Shown here: positions 1-8,986 of the stretch, piece by piece
How positions within the stretch are numbered: the stretch's first letter is position 1
How the letters are laid out: every line of letters starts with the position of its first letter
NCBI GenBank assembly: GCA_035255045.1
Contig: DATFAA010000054.1
Span: 123,810-187,809 of the forward strand
From: JAGTRP01 sp035255045
GTDB lineage: Bacteria; Pseudomonadota; Gammaproteobacteria; Burkholderiales; Rhodocyclaceae
Length of the DNA stretch: 64,000 nucleotides
Reading direction: 5' to 3'
Translations under genes and position numbers: made by a program
Notes under the pieces: model-generated
The model's database searches: none
What the model was told of the DNA's origin: nothing
Seen by the model: the letters and a program-made list of their open reading frames with translations, nothing else

Positions 1-1
1 C

Positions 2-379
2 ATGCGGGAAATCGTCAAATCCGTGGCGCCGCGCATCCCCGAGGCCCAGGCCCTGTTCACCGAAAAGCTCAAACAGCGCCTCCTGGAGGCACTCAACGCG
101 GTGAGCGACGACCGCGTGCTGCAGGAAGTGGCGGTCTTCGCCACCCGCATCGACGTGGCCGAGGAACTCTCCCGCCTCACCGCCCACCTGGACGAGGTGG
201 AACGGGTGATCAAGCACGGCGGCGCCTGCGGCAAGCGTCTCGACTTCCTGATGCAGGAACTCAACCGGGAAGCCAATACCCTGGGTTCCAAGTCGGCGGT
301 CACCGAGGTGTCCCAGGCCTCCATGGAACTGAAACTCCTCATCGAGCAGATGCGGGAGCAGATCCAGAACTTGGAGTAG
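2..379 (+). CDS. yicC: YicC family endoribonuclease, C-terminal part (5' end outside window)
   Basis: This is the last 125 residues of a YicC-family protein; full members are about 290 residues, so more than half lies before the window and the first Met here is internal. The fragment carries the conserved C-terminal DUF1732 block, with the segments ELSRLTAHLDEV, GKRLDFLMQELNRE and NTLGSKS, ending in a helical tail. YicC proteins are RNases implicated in RNA turnover and stationary-phase survival. It is followed 9 bp later by gmk, the usual neighbour in proteobacteria, which supports the call. Confidence 0.93.
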   Translation: MREIVKSVAPRIPEAQALFTEKLKQRLLEALNAVSDDRVLQEVAVFATRIDVAEELSRLTAHLDEVERVIKHGGACGKRLDFLMQELNREANTLGSKSAVTEVSQASMELKLLIEQMREQIQNLE

Positions 380-388
380 GACGGCGCC

Positions 389-1000
389 ATGTCCGGCAAT
401 CTCTATGTCGTCGCGGCGCCCTCGGGCGCCGGCAAGACCACCCTGGTCAAGCTCCTTCTCCAGAACGAAAAGACAGTCCGCCTGTCGATTTCGTATACCA
501 CCCGGTTGCCGCGAACGGGGGAAGAGAACGGCCGGGAATACCATTTCGTGGACGTGGAAACCTTCCGCCGCATGATCGACCAGGGGGACTTCCTGGAGTG
601 GGCGGAAGTGCATGGCAATTACTACGGCACCTCCAAGACCTGGATCTCGAACCGGATGGCCGAGGGCAGCGACGTCCTGCTGGAAATCGACTGGCAGGGG
701 GCGCAGCAGGTGCGGAAACAGTTCCCGGAGGCCATCGGCATCTTCGTCCTGCCCCCTTCCCAGGAGGAACTGGAGCGCCGGCTCACCGGCCGGGGCACCG
801 ACAGCCGGGACATCATCGACCGCCGCTTGGCCGCGGCCCGTACGGAGATGCGGCATGTGGGGGAATTCGACTATGTTATTATTAACGACGATTTGGAGCG
901 GGCGCTGGACGATTTGCGCGCCATCCTGCGTGCTTCCCGCCTGCGCCTGAAGGCGCAACGGATCCGCCACGCCGCCCTGCTTGACCGATTGATCAGCTGA
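389..1000 (+). CDS. gmk: Guanylate kinase
   Basis: Cytosolic enzyme that phosphorylates GMP (and dGMP) to GDP with ATP. The 203-residue length is normal for the family. The N-terminus reads APSGAGKTTL, the P-loop, at about residues 9-18. It is followed by SISYTTRLPRTGEENGREYHF, here written as one region at residues 33-54, the GMP-binding lid segment. DWQGAQQVR and RLTGRGTDS at residues 109-140 are the later conserved blocks. The ATG at 389 follows yicC closely. Gmk feeds the guanine nucleotide pool used by the SpoT enzyme encoded two genes downstream. Confidence 0.98.
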   Translation: MSGNLYVVAAPSGAGKTTLVKLLLQNEKTVRLSISYTTRLPRTGEENGREYHFVDVETFRRMIDQGDFLEWAEVHGNYYGTSKTWISNRMAEGSDVLLEIDWQGAQQVRKQFPEAIGIFVLPPSQEELERRLTGRGTDSRDIIDRRLAAARTEMRHVGEFDYVIINDDLERALDDLRAILRASRLRLKAQRIRHAALLDRLIS

Positions 1001-1035
1001 TTTCAGCGCTAATTAAACGAATTCCGAGGTTTGCA

Positions 1036-1242
1036 ATGGCTCGCATCACCGTCGACGACTGTCTGAAAAGAATCCCCAACCGTTTCCAGATGACCCTGGC
1101 CGCCACCTTCCGTGCCCGCCAGCTCGCCAACGGTTCCACCCCCCTGGTGGAAGCCGACAAGGACAAGCCTACCGTTGTCGCCCTGCGCGAAATCGCCACC
1201 GGCAAGGTGGGCCTGGAAGTCCTGAACCGGGGACAGGCCTAA
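1036..1242 (+). CDS. rpoZ: DNA-directed RNA polymerase omega subunit
   Basis: Small (68-residue) RNA polymerase subunit that helps fold and hold the beta' subunit and forms part of a ppGpp binding site in proteobacteria. The start MARITVDDCLKRIPNRF and the middle segment ARQLANG are the family signature. It lies between gmk and spoT, the conserved gmk-rpoZ-spoT order, with an ATG preceded by CGAGG. There is nothing unusual in length or sequence. Confidence 0.98.
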   Translation: MARITVDDCLKRIPNRFQMTLAATFRARQLANGSTPLVEADKDKPTVVALREIATGKVGLEVLNRGQA

Positions 1243-1265
1243 ACGGAGAAGGGTGGTGACGCCGG

Positions 1266-3413
1266 ATGGATGCCCCGTCATCTCCGACCATCCCCACGGA
1301 AGACCCGGCCTACCGGGTCTTCCTCGATAGCCTCGATTACCTCACTCCGGCTGAAGTCGAGCGCATCCAGGATGCCTACGCCTGCGCGGCGAAGGCCCAT
1401 GCCAGCCAGAAACGCCTTTCCGGCGAACCCTACATCACCCATCCCCTGGCCGTGGCCGGCGCCGTGGTCGAATGGCGCATGGACGCCGAGGCGGTCCAGG
1501 CCGCCCTCCTCCACGATGTCCTCGAGGACACCGGGGTCAGCAAGCGGGAACTGACCGACCGCTTCGGCCGCGAGGTGGCCGAGCTGGTGGACGGCCTCTC
1601 CAAGCTCGACAAGATCGAATTCGCCTCCTACCAGGAGGCCCAGGCGGAAAATTTCCGCAAGATGCTGATGGCCATGGCGCGGGACCTGCGCGTGGTGCTC
1701 ATCAAGCTTGCCGACCGCCACCACAACCTGTCCACCATGTCGGCCGTGCGCCCGGACAAGCGCCGCCGCATCGCCGCCGAGACCCTGGAGATCTACGCCC
1801 CCATCGCCCTGCGGCTCGGCCTCAACAAGCTCTACCGGGAACTCCAGGACATCTCCTTCCAGCTCATCCATCCCCAGCGCGCCCACGTCCTGGCCAAGGC
1901 CATGAAGGCCGCCCGGGGCAACCGGCGGGAGCTGCTGTCCAAGATCCTCGACAGCATCAACGGCAAGCTCAAGGAATCCGGCATCCAGGCGGAAGTGTTC
2001 GGGCGGGAGAAGAGCCTCTTCTCCATCTACCGCAAGATGAAGGAAAAGCGCCTTTCCTTCTCCCAGGTCCTCGACATCTATGGCTTCCGGGTGGTGGTGA
2101 AGAACGTCCCCACCTGCTACCTCGCCCTGGGGGCGCTCCATTCCCTCTACAAGCCGGTGCCGGGTAAGTTCAAGGACTACATCGCCATCCCGAAGGCCAA
2201 CGGCTACCAGTCCCTGCACACCACCCTGATCGGCCCCTACGGCACCCCGGTGGAGGTGCAGATCCGCACCGAGGAAATGCACCACGTGGCCCAGGAGGGC
2301 ATCGCCGCCCACTGGCTCTATAAGGACACCGAGCAGAGCGGTGCCGACCTCCAGATCCGCACCCACAAGTGGCTCCAGTCCCTGCTGGAGATGCAGAGCG
2401 GCGACTCCTCCGAGTTCTTCGAGAACGTCAAGATCGACCTCTTCCCGGACGAGGTGTACGTCTTCACCCCCAAGGGTAAGATCATGGCCCTACCCCAGGG
2501 GGCGACGGTGGTGGACTTCGCCTACGCGGTCCACACCGACATCGGCCACCACTGCACGGCCGCCCGGGTGAACCACGAACTGGCGCCCCTGCGCTCGGTG
2601 CTCAGGAACGGCGACATGGTGGAGATCATCACCTCGCCCCACGCCAGCCCCAATCCGTCCTGGCTGTCCTACGTCAAGACCGGCCGGGCCCGCAGCAAGA
2701 TCCGCCATTTCCTGCGCACCATGCAGAACGAGGAATCGGCCGAGCTGGGCGAGCGCCTCCTCAACCAGGAGCTCCTGGCCCTGGGGGTGGTGCCCGGCAC
2801 CATCCCGCCGGAAGTCTGGGAGCAGTTGGTGAAGACCAGCGGCCACCGTTCCCTGCAGGAGGTCTACGGCGACATCGGCCTCGGCAAGCGCCTGCCGTCG
2901 GTGGTGGCGCGGCGGCTCCTGGCCCGGGACGACGCGGCGGCGCCGGAAGGCGGTTCGGCCCTGACCATCCACGGCACCGAGGGCATGGCCATCCAGCTCG
3001 CCCGCTGCTGCCAGCCCATCCCCGGCGATCCCATCATCGGCGCCATCAAGAAGGGCCACGGACTCATCATCCATACCCACGACTGCCCGGTGATCCGGCG
3101 CTCCAAGTCCAATGATCCCCAGAAGTGGATCGACGTCGAATGGGCGCCGGACGAGGGCAAGCTCTTCGACGTGCGGATCAAGGTCGAGGTCAAGAATACC
3201 CGCGGCGTGCTGGCCCAGGTGGCGGCGGCCATTGCCTACGCCGGTTCCAATATCGAGCACGTGGCCATGGACGCCCACCCCGAGCATCTCTTCACTTCCC
3301 TCAATTTCACCATCCAGGTCGCCCACCGGGTCCATCTCGCCCAGGTAATGCGCGGCCTGCGGCATATTCCCGAGGTCACCCGGATCACCCGCGACCGCGG
3401 TTACGCCGAATGA
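1266..3413 (+). CDS. spoT: Bifunctional (p)ppGpp synthetase/hydrolase, RelA/SpoT family
   Basis: Makes and degrades the stringent-response alarmone (p)ppGpp. The 715 residues are normal for a SpoT/Rel protein. The N-terminal HD hydrolase domain keeps the HDVLEDT motif near residue 82, and the RFGREVAELVDGLSKLDKI segment follows. The synthetase domain has KDYIAIPKANGYQSLHTT near residues 303-320, so both activities look intact. A TGS domain (VYVFTPKGKIMALPQGATVVDFAY) starts near residue 397, and an ACT domain closes the protein (about residues 640-715). The start ATG lies 23 bp after rpoZ. The stop overlaps the start of the next gene (ATGA), so the three genes spoT-dadA-tatD are probably cotranscribed. 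Confidence 0.97.
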   Translation: MDAPSSPTIPTEDPAYRVFLDSLDYLTPAEVERIQDAYACAAKAHASQKRLSGEPYITHPLAVAGAVVEWRMDAEAVQAALLHDVLEDTGVSKRELTDRFGREVAELVDGLSKLDKIEFASYQEAQAENFRKMLMAMARDLRVVLIKLADRHHNLSTMSAVRPDKRRRIAAETLEIYAPIALRLGLNKLYRELQDISFQLIHPQRAHVLAKAMKAARGNRRELLSKILDSINGKLKESGIQAEVFGREKSLFSIYRKMKEKRLSFSQVLDIYGFRVVVKNVPTCYLALGALHSLYKPVPGKFKDYIAIPKANGYQSLHTTLIGPYGTPVEVQIRTEEMHHVAQEGIAAHWLYKDTEQSGADLQIRTHKWLQSLLEMQSGDSSEFFENVKIDLFPDEVYVFTPKGKIMALPQGATVVDFAYAVHTDIGHHCTAARVNHELAPLRSVLRNGDMVEIITSPHASPNPSWLSYVKTGRARSKIRHFLRTMQNEESAELGERLLNQELLALGVVPGTIPPEVWEQLVKTSGHRSLQEVYGDIGLGKRLPSVVARRLLARDDAAAPEGGSALTIHGTEGMAIQLARCCQPIPGDPIIGAIKKGHGLIIHTHDCPVIRRSKSNDPQKWIDVEWAPDEGKLFDVRIKVEVKNTRGVLAQVAAAIAYAGSNIEHVAMDAHPEHLFTSLNFTIQVAHRVHLAQVMRGLRHIPEVTRITRDRGYAE

Positions 3414-4660
3414 GGGTCCTGGTCCTCGGAGCCGGCGTCGTCGGCACGGCCAGCGCCTGGTATCTGGCCCGGGACGGCCATGAGGTCACCGTGGTGGACC
3501 GCCAGCCCGGCGCCGGCCTCGAAACCAGTTTCGCCAACGGCGGCCAGATTTCCGTCTCCCACGCCGAACCCTGGGCCAATCCCCACGTCCTGCCCAAGGC
3601 GCTGAGGTGGCTGGGGCGCGAGGATGCGCCGCTGCTCTTCCGCTGGCACCTGGACCCCGCCCTGTGGCGCTGGACCCTGCGTTTCCTGCTCGAATGTCTG
3701 CCCAGCCATACTCGGGCCAACACCCGGGCCATCGTCGCCCTCGGCCTCTACAGCCGGGCCCGGCTGCAGGCCCTGCGCCAGGAAATCGGCTTCGACTACG
3801 ACCACCTGGAACGGGGCATCCTCCACATCTACACCGACCGCAAGGAATTCGCCGGGGCGGTGGAGGCGGCCCGCCTCATGGGCCGCTTCGGACTCCAGCG
3901 CGATCCCATCGATCCCGAGCGCTGCGTCCAGATCGAGCCGGCCCTGGCCCGCATCAAGCATCTCCTGGTGGGCGGCGACTACACCCCGAGCGACGAGTCC
4001 GGGGATGCCCACCAGTTCACCCGCAAGCTCGCCGAGCAGGCGGCGGCGCAGGGCGTGAAGTTCCGCTACGGCATGTCCGTCGAGCGCATCGCCACCGCCG
4101 GCGGCCAGGTGGCCGGCGTGGTGGCCCGGGGCGAGAGCGGCAGCGAACTCCTCACCGCCGATGCCTACGTGCTCAGCCTGGGCAGCTATTCGCCCCTGCT
4201 GGTCAAGCCCATCGGCCTCTACCTGCCCATCTACCCGGCCAAGGGCTACTCGGTGACGGTCCCCCTCTCCCCGGCCAGCATTGCCCCGACCGTCAGCCTT
4301 ACCGACGACGAGCGCAAACTGGTCTTCTCCCGCCTGGGGCAGCGGCTGCGTATCGCCGGCACGGCGGAATTCAGCGGCTACAACGTCGAACTCAACCACG
4401 TGCGCTGCCAGGCCATCCTGCGCCGGGTGCAGCAGCTCTTCCCCGACCTGCGGCCGGCCGGCGAGCCCCAGCTGTGGGCCGGCCTGCGGCCGGTCACCCC
4501 GTCCAACGTGCCGATCATCGGCCGCGCCGGCTATCCCAACCTGTGGTTCAACACCGGCCACGGCACCCTGGGCTGGACCTTGTCCTGCGGCTCCGGCGCC
4601 GCTCTGGCGGACCTCATGGCCGGGCGCCGGCCGGAGCCGGACTTCCCCTTCCTGTCATGA
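3410..4660 (+). CDS. dadA: FAD-dependent D-amino acid dehydrogenase (DadA family)
   Basis: Predicted membrane-associated flavoenzyme that oxidises D-amino acids to 2-oxo acids and passes electrons to the respiratory chain. The protein is 416 residues, as usual for DadA. It opens with the dinucleotide-binding fold VLVLGAGVVGTASAWYLA and VVDRQPG, followed by ETSFANGGQISVSHAEPWA, a DadA signature. Near the C-terminus, WAGLRPVTPSNVPIIG and NTGHGTLGWTLSCGSG match the FAD-binding end of the DAO fold. The start is the ATGA overlapping the spoT stop, and the stop overlaps the tatD start in the same way. Substrate within the family (D-Ala or other amines) cannot be fixed from sequence. Confidence 0.9.
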   Translation: MRVLVLGAGVVGTASAWYLARDGHEVTVVDRQPGAGLETSFANGGQISVSHAEPWANPHVLPKALRWLGREDAPLLFRWHLDPALWRWTLRFLLECLPSHTRANTRAIVALGLYSRARLQALRQEIGFDYDHLERGILHIYTDRKEFAGAVEAARLMGRFGLQRDPIDPERCVQIEPALARIKHLLVGGDYTPSDESGDAHQFTRKLAEQAAAQGVKFRYGMSVERIATAGGQVAGVVARGESGSELLTADAYVLSLGSYSPLLVKPIGLYLPIYPAKGYSVTVPLSPASIAPTVSLTDDERKLVFSRLGQRLRIAGTAEFSGYNVELNHVRCQAILRRVQQLFPDLRPAGEPQLWAGLRPVTPSNVPIIGRAGYPNLWFNTGHGTLGWTLSCGSGAALADLMAGRRPEPDFPFLS

Positions 4661-5421
4661 TCGACACCCACTGCCATCTCGACGCGGCGGAATTCGACGC
4701 CGATCGGGATGCGGTGCGGCAAGAGGCGCTGGCGACCGGGGTGGGGATCATCGTGGTGCCGGCAGTCGCCGCCTTCAACTTCCCGGCCGTCCGGGACTGC
4801 TGCCGGCGCTATTCCGGCTGCCTGGCGGCCTATGGCATCCATCCCATGTACGTGACCGCGGCCCGGGAAGAAGACCTGGATATCCTGCGGGACTGGCTGG
4901 CGGCGGAAAAGCCGGTGGCAGTGGGGGAGATCGGCCTCGACTTCTTCGTCACCGACGTCGATCCCGGGCGCCAGGAGTGGTTCTTCGCCGAGCAGCTCAA
5001 GATCGCCCGGGATTTTGGGCTGCCGGTCCTGCTCCACGTGCGGCGGGCGGTGGACCACATCCTCAAGCACCTGCGCCGCATCGAGGTGCCGGGGGGCATC
5101 GCCCACGCCTTCAACGGCAGCCGCCAGCAGGCCGACGAATTCATCCGCCGGGGCTTCAAGCTCGGCTTCGGCGGCACCCTGACCTTCGACGGGTCCCGCC
5201 GCATCCGGCAGCTGGCGGCCACCCTGCCGATCGAGGCCATCGTCCTGGAAACCGACGCCCCGGACATTCCTCCCGCCTGGCTAGACCGGGGCCGCAATTC
5301 GCCGGCCGAGCTGCCCCGCATCGCCGCCGAGCTGGCGGCCCTGCGGAACATGCCGGCGGCCGCGCTGGAGGCGGCCACCAGCCTCAATGCTCGGCAGGTA
5401 CTGGGGCTGTCAGGGCCTTGA
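4657..5421 (+). CDS. tatD: TatD family metal-dependent hydrolase (DNase)
   Basis: Predicted cytosolic metal-dependent hydrolase of the TatD/YjjV/YcfH group, whose characterised members are 3'-5' DNases. The 254 residues form a TIM-barrel with the expected ligands: DTHCHLD at residues 3-9, VGEIGLDFF (Glu ligand) around residue 90, LLHVRRA near 128, and ETDAPDIPP near 204. The ATG overlaps the dadA stop (ATGA). The last 38 bp overlap the 3' end of the convergent GGDEF-EAL gene, so the two transcripts are antisense at their ends. Exact subfamily (tatD, yjjV, ycfH) is not settled. Confidence 0.92.
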   Translation: MIDTHCHLDAAEFDADRDAVRQEALATGVGIIVVPAVAAFNFPAVRDCCRRYSGCLAAYGIHPMYVTAAREEDLDILRDWLAAEKPVAVGEIGLDFFVTDVDPGRQEWFFAEQLKIARDFGLPVLLHVRRAVDHILKHLRRIEVPGGIAHAFNGSRQQADEFIRRGFKLGFGGTLTFDGSRRIRQLAATLPIEAIVLETDAPDIPPAWLDRGRNSPAELPRIAAELAALRNMPAAALEAATSLNARQVLGLSGP

Positions 5422-7894
5422 TGAGGCCGGGGAAGGCTTCGGGGGGCTGGGGCTTGGCGAAGAGGAAGCCCTGGAAGTGGTCGCAGCCCAGGCTGGCCAG
5501 TTCCGACTGCTGCTGATCCACCTCGACTCCCTCGGCCACCGTCTCCATCTTCATGCTCTGGGCCAGGAGGATGATGGCCCGCACCAGGTGGAAGGCCTCG
5601 GACTGGCCGTCCAGGTTGCGCACGAAGCTGCGGTCGATCTTGATCACATCCACCGGGAACTGGGCCAGGTAGTTGAGGGACGAGTAGCCGGTGCCGAAGT
5701 CGTCGATGGCGATGCGCACCCCCTGGCGCCGCAGGGCGGTGAAGATGTCGCAGGCCGCCCCGGGGTTGTCGGACAGCATGCTCTCCGTCAATTCCAGCTC
5801 CAGCTGCTCCGGTTTGATGCCGGTCTGGCGGATGGTGTCCATGACCCGCTCCACGAAGCCCGCGGCCCGCAGCTGGCGGGCCGAGACGTTGACGGCAACC
5901 CGGGGGATGGGCAGGCCCTCGGCCTGCCAGCGGGCCAGCTGCCGGCAGGCGGTCTCCAGGCACCAGGCGCCGATCTCCTCGATCAGGCCGGTCTGCTCGG
6001 CCAGGGGGATGAAGGTATCCGGGGGCATCATGCCGCGCTCGGGGTGCTGCCAGCGGATGAGGGCCTCGGCGCCGCTGATGCGGTTGGTGCCGGCGTCGAT
6101 CTGGATCTGGTAATGGAGCAGCAGCTCCTGGCGGACGACGGCATGGCGCAAGGCGGTTTCCAGCTCCAGGCGGTTGCCGGCGGCGGCCTCCTCGTTGGCC
6201 GGGTCGAAGACGTGCCAGGTGTTGCGGCCGGCGTTCTTGGCGACGTAGAGGGCCACGTCGGCATTCTTGATAAGCTGGTCGCCGCTGTCCCCATGGTCCG
6301 GGAAGACGGCGATGCCGATGCTGGTGGTGACGAACACCTCCTGGATGCCGAGGTCGATTTCGGGGGCCAGGGCGTGGACCAGCTTGCGGGCGATGGCGGC
6401 GGCGTCCAGGGTGCTGCGGATTTCCGGCATGAGGAGGGCGAATTCGTCGCCCCCCAGGCGGGCCAGGGTGTCGCAGTCCCGGATGGACTGGGCGAGGCGC
6501 TGGGCCACCTCCTTCAGGAGCTTGTCCCCCGTCTGGTGGCCGAGGGTGTCGTTCACCGTCTTGAAGCGGTCCAGGTCCATCATCATCACCGCCAGGGGCC
6601 GGTTGCTGCGCTGGGCCTGGCGCAGGGCGGTGTCGAGGCGGTCCCGGAAGAGCAGGCGGTTGGCGAGGCCGGTCAGGGAGTCGTGGTAGGCCAGGTGGTA
6701 GATGTAGGCCTCGGCCTCCTTGCGGTCGCTGATGTCCGAGAAGAGGCCGATGTACTGGACCACCTGGTCCTCGGCATTGCGCACCGCCGAAATGGACAGC
6801 CACTCGGTGTAGGTCTCGCCGTTCTTCCGGCGATTGACGATTTCCCCCTGCCACTGACCGTTCTGGCGCAGGATGTTCCACATGCCGGCGAAGAAGGCCG
6901 GCTCGTGCTGGCCGGAGGCGAGGAGCTCGCCGGGCTTGTGGCCCCGGGCCTCGTCCTCGGTGAAGCCGGTGATGGTGGTGAAGGCCGGGTTCACCGACTG
7001 GATGCGGCCCTGGCGGTCGGTGATCACCATGGCTTCGGCCAGGTTGTCGAAAACGCTGGCGGCCAGGCGCAGCCGGGCGCCCGACTGGCGCAGCCGGACC
7101 AGGGCCAGGTACACGGTCGCCACCAGCAGCAGGGCGAAGGCGGCCATGACCGTGCGGTAGCGGTTGGCGGCGGCGGCGGCCTTGCGGTGCTCCATGGTGT
7201 AGGAGCGGTAGGCGGCGTTGACCGTGCTGCCGAAGGAAGACTCCAGGATGCCGCGGGAGACCTGCTGGGAGCGGCGGTACTGTTCCAGGATCAGGGTGCC
7301 GTGGGTGACCAGCAGCTGGCCCTCGGCCCGATTGGCGGCCGGCCAGTGGTCGATTTCGCTGGCCAGCTGGTAGATGTCGCCCACCAGGGCGGCCAGTTCG
7401 TCGCCGTTCCCCCGCATCAGGAAGGTCAGCAGGCGGCGGGAAACCTGGTTGAGCAGGGGGCTGCCCTGGCGGTTCTGGAGTTCCTCGGCCAGGTTGATGA
7501 AATGGAACTGGGAGGTGCTGAGGATGGAGTTGAGGCGCTTGAAGCGCTCCATGTCCGCCTGCTTCTCCCGCCAGTTCTGGCGGGCCGGTTCCAGGAAGCG
7601 GGCGAGCCCCCGGGCGGCGAAATCCGACTCCAGCTGGGCCAGCAGGTCGTCGCCCCGGCGGCTGGCCGCCACCAGGCCGTCGTAGTCCAGCTTGTGGCGA
7701 TGGCGCAGTTTCAGCACTTCCAGGTTGATGGCGATGTCCACGGCGGCCAGCTCGTTTACCGCCACCTCGACCCGGTGCAGGCCCTCGTCGTCCACGGTGC
7801 CGAAGCGGTAGAGCGCGGCCAGCACCCCGAGGGCGAAGAGGGCCAGGATCCACAGCCGGGAAGCGGTGAGGAACTGGGCGATTTTGCGCTTCAC
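5384..7894 (-). CDS. Membrane sensor with PAS, GGDEF and EAL domains (c-di-GMP turnover)
   Basis: Predicted inner-membrane protein of 836 residues that could both make and break c-di-GMP. A transmembrane helix at about residues 13-29, a helical periplasmic region of roughly 200 residues and a second helix near 245-265 form the sensor part. A PAS domain follows (about 275-400). The GGDEF domain has an intact LGGDEFALL motif with an RDCD inhibitory site five residues upstream. The EAL domain has AEALIRWQHP and DDFGTGYSSLNYL intact, so both catalytic halves look competent. Its ATG overlaps the stop of the upstream cytochrome c peroxidase (ATGA), pointing to coupled translation and a shared redox input. 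Net enzymatic direction cannot be told from sequence. Confidence 0.93.
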   Translation of the reverse strand: MKRKIAQFLTASRLWILALFALGVLAALYRFGTVDDEGLHRVEVAVNELAAVDIAINLEVLKLRHRHKLDYDGLVAASRRGDDLLAQLESDFAARGLARFLEPARQNWREKQADMERFKRLNSILSTSQFHFINLAEELQNRQGSPLLNQVSRRLLTFLMRGNGDELAALVGDIYQLASEIDHWPAANRAEGQLLVTHGTLILEQYRRSQQVSRGILESSFGSTVNAAYRSYTMEHRKAAAAANRYRTVMAAFALLLVATVYLALVRLRQSGARLRLAASVFDNLAEAMVITDRQGRIQSVNPAFTTITGFTEDEARGHKPGELLASGQHEPAFFAGMWNILRQNGQWQGEIVNRRKNGETYTEWLSISAVRNAEDQVVQYIGLFSDISDRKEAEAYIYHLAYHDSLTGLANRLLFRDRLDTALRQAQRSNRPLAVMMMDLDRFKTVNDTLGHQTGDKLLKEVAQRLAQSIRDCDTLARLGGDEFALLMPEIRSTLDAAAIARKLVHALAPEIDLGIQEVFVTTSIGIAVFPDHGDSGDQLIKNADVALYVAKNAGRNTWHVFDPANEEAAAGNRLELETALRHAVVRQELLLHYQIQIDAGTNRISGAEALIRWQHPERGMMPPDTFIPLAEQTGLIEEIGAWCLETACRQLARWQAEGLPIPRVAVNVSARQLRAAGFVERVMDTIRQTGIKPEQLELELTESMLSDNPGAACDIFTALRRQGVRIAIDDFGTGYSSLNYLAQFPVDVIKIDRSFVRNLDGQSEAFHLVRAIILLAQSMKMETVAEGVEVDQQQSELASLGCDHFQGFLFAKPQPPEAFPGLIKALTAPVPAEH

Positions 7895-8925
7895 GGCTGG
7901 CCCTCGCTGGTGAGGCTGGAGAGGAAGGCGACGATGAGGGCGATGTCCTTCGGCGGCAGGTCGATGCCCAGCTGGTAGCGGCCCATGATGGCCACCGCCT
8001 CCTCCAGGCCCAGGGCGGAGCCGTCGTGGAAATAGGGCGCCGTGAGGGCGACGTTGCGCAGGCTGGGCACCTTGAAGATGTGGAGATCGTCCTCCTTGCC
8101 GGTGACGTTGTAGCGCCCCCGGTCGGCCCGGGTGATCCTGTCCTTGGCGTTGAAGTAGTAGGACATGATGCCGAAGCGCTGGAACAGGTTGCCGCCCACA
8201 TTGACGCCCTGGTGGCAGCCGATGCAGCCGTGCTTCTTGAAAAGCTGGTAGCCCTGCTGCTCGTCGGCGCTGATGGCGGTGTCGTCTCCCCGCAGCCAGC
8301 GGTCGAAGCGGGACGGCCGGGGCAGGCTGCGCTCGAATTCGGCAATGGCATTGGTCACGTTGTCCGGGGTCACCCCGTCCGGGTAGATCTTCAGGAAGCT
8401 GCGCTTCATGGCCGGATCGGCTTCCAGGCGGTCAATGACCTCCGGCCAGGAGGCGGCCATCTCCACGGGGTTCAGGATGGGGCCGCCGGCCTGCTCCTCC
8501 AGGCTCGCCGCCCGCCCGTCCCAGAACTGGCGGAAATTGAAGGCGGCGGTGAGGACGCTGGGGGCGTTGATCTCCCCCTTGGCGCCGCCCACTCCGACCG
8601 ACACCCGCCGGCCGTCGGCGCCACCCCGTTTCAGGTCGTGGCACGAGGCGCAGGACAGGCTGCTGTCGGCGGAAAGGCGGCGATCATGGAAAAGCTGGCG
8701 CCCCAGCTCGACCTTCGCCCCATCCTGGGCGGGCAAGGGCGGCAGTGGAAGGACCGGCTCGCCGCCGTGGACCGGCGGTTCGAACTCGGCGTTGGATATG
8801 CCGTACTGGGCGCTTTCCAGGGGCAGCGCCGGCGCTGCGGGGAAAAGCGCCCGGTAGCCCAGATAGGCGGCTGCCACCAGGCCGGCGGCGAGGGCCGGCA
8901 GGAGGGCTCGGACTTTCATGGGCAT
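7891..8925 (-). CDS. Diheme cytochrome c peroxidase / MauG family protein
   Basis: Predicted periplasmic or membrane-anchored diheme c-type cytochrome that reduces H2O2 or acts as a related diheme oxidase. The 344 residues start with one hydrophobic helix (about residues 6-27), probably an uncleaved anchor or signal. Two CxxCH heme sites are present, CASCH near residue 96 and CIGCH near 235. FWDGRAASLEEQAGGPILNPVEM between them is typical of the CcpA/MauG group. It is the first gene of a two-gene operon with the GGDEF-EAL protein, and an FNR-type box sits at about -41.5 from a likely start site. Peroxidase versus MauG-type function is not decided. Confidence 0.9.
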   Translation of the reverse strand: MPMKVRALLPALAAGLVAAAYLGYRALFPAAPALPLESAQYGISNAEFEPPVHGGEPVLPLPPLPAQDGAKVELGRQLFHDRRLSADSSLSCASCHDLKRGGADGRRVSVGVGGAKGEINAPSVLTAAFNFRQFWDGRAASLEEQAGGPILNPVEMAASWPEVIDRLEADPAMKRSFLKIYPDGVTPDNVTNAIAEFERSLPRPSRFDRWLRGDDTAISADEQQGYQLFKKHGCIGCHQGVNVGGNLFQRFGIMSYYFNAKDRITRADRGRYNVTGKEDDLHIFKVPSLRNVALTAPYFHDGSALGLEEAVAIMGRYQLGIDLPPKDIALIVAFLSSLTSEGQP

Positions 8926-8986
8926 CGCATTCCCGGAATGGGCAACCGAAAGGGCATCTCAGTACTTCTCTTGGCCTAGTACCAAC

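Noticed and set aside
5387..7978. Open frame of over 800 codons on the plus strand antisense to the GGDEF-EAL gene
   Set aside because: Low-complexity Gly/Val/Leu/Gln composition typical of antisense frames; the minus-strand product has intact PAS, GGDEF and EAL motifs.
4830..8351. Open frame of over 1,100 codons on the minus strand across tatD, the GGDEF-EAL gene and the peroxidase gene
   Set aside because: It is a by-product of high GC: the translation is Pro/Arg/Gly/Ala-rich without domains and runs over well-supported genes in other frames.
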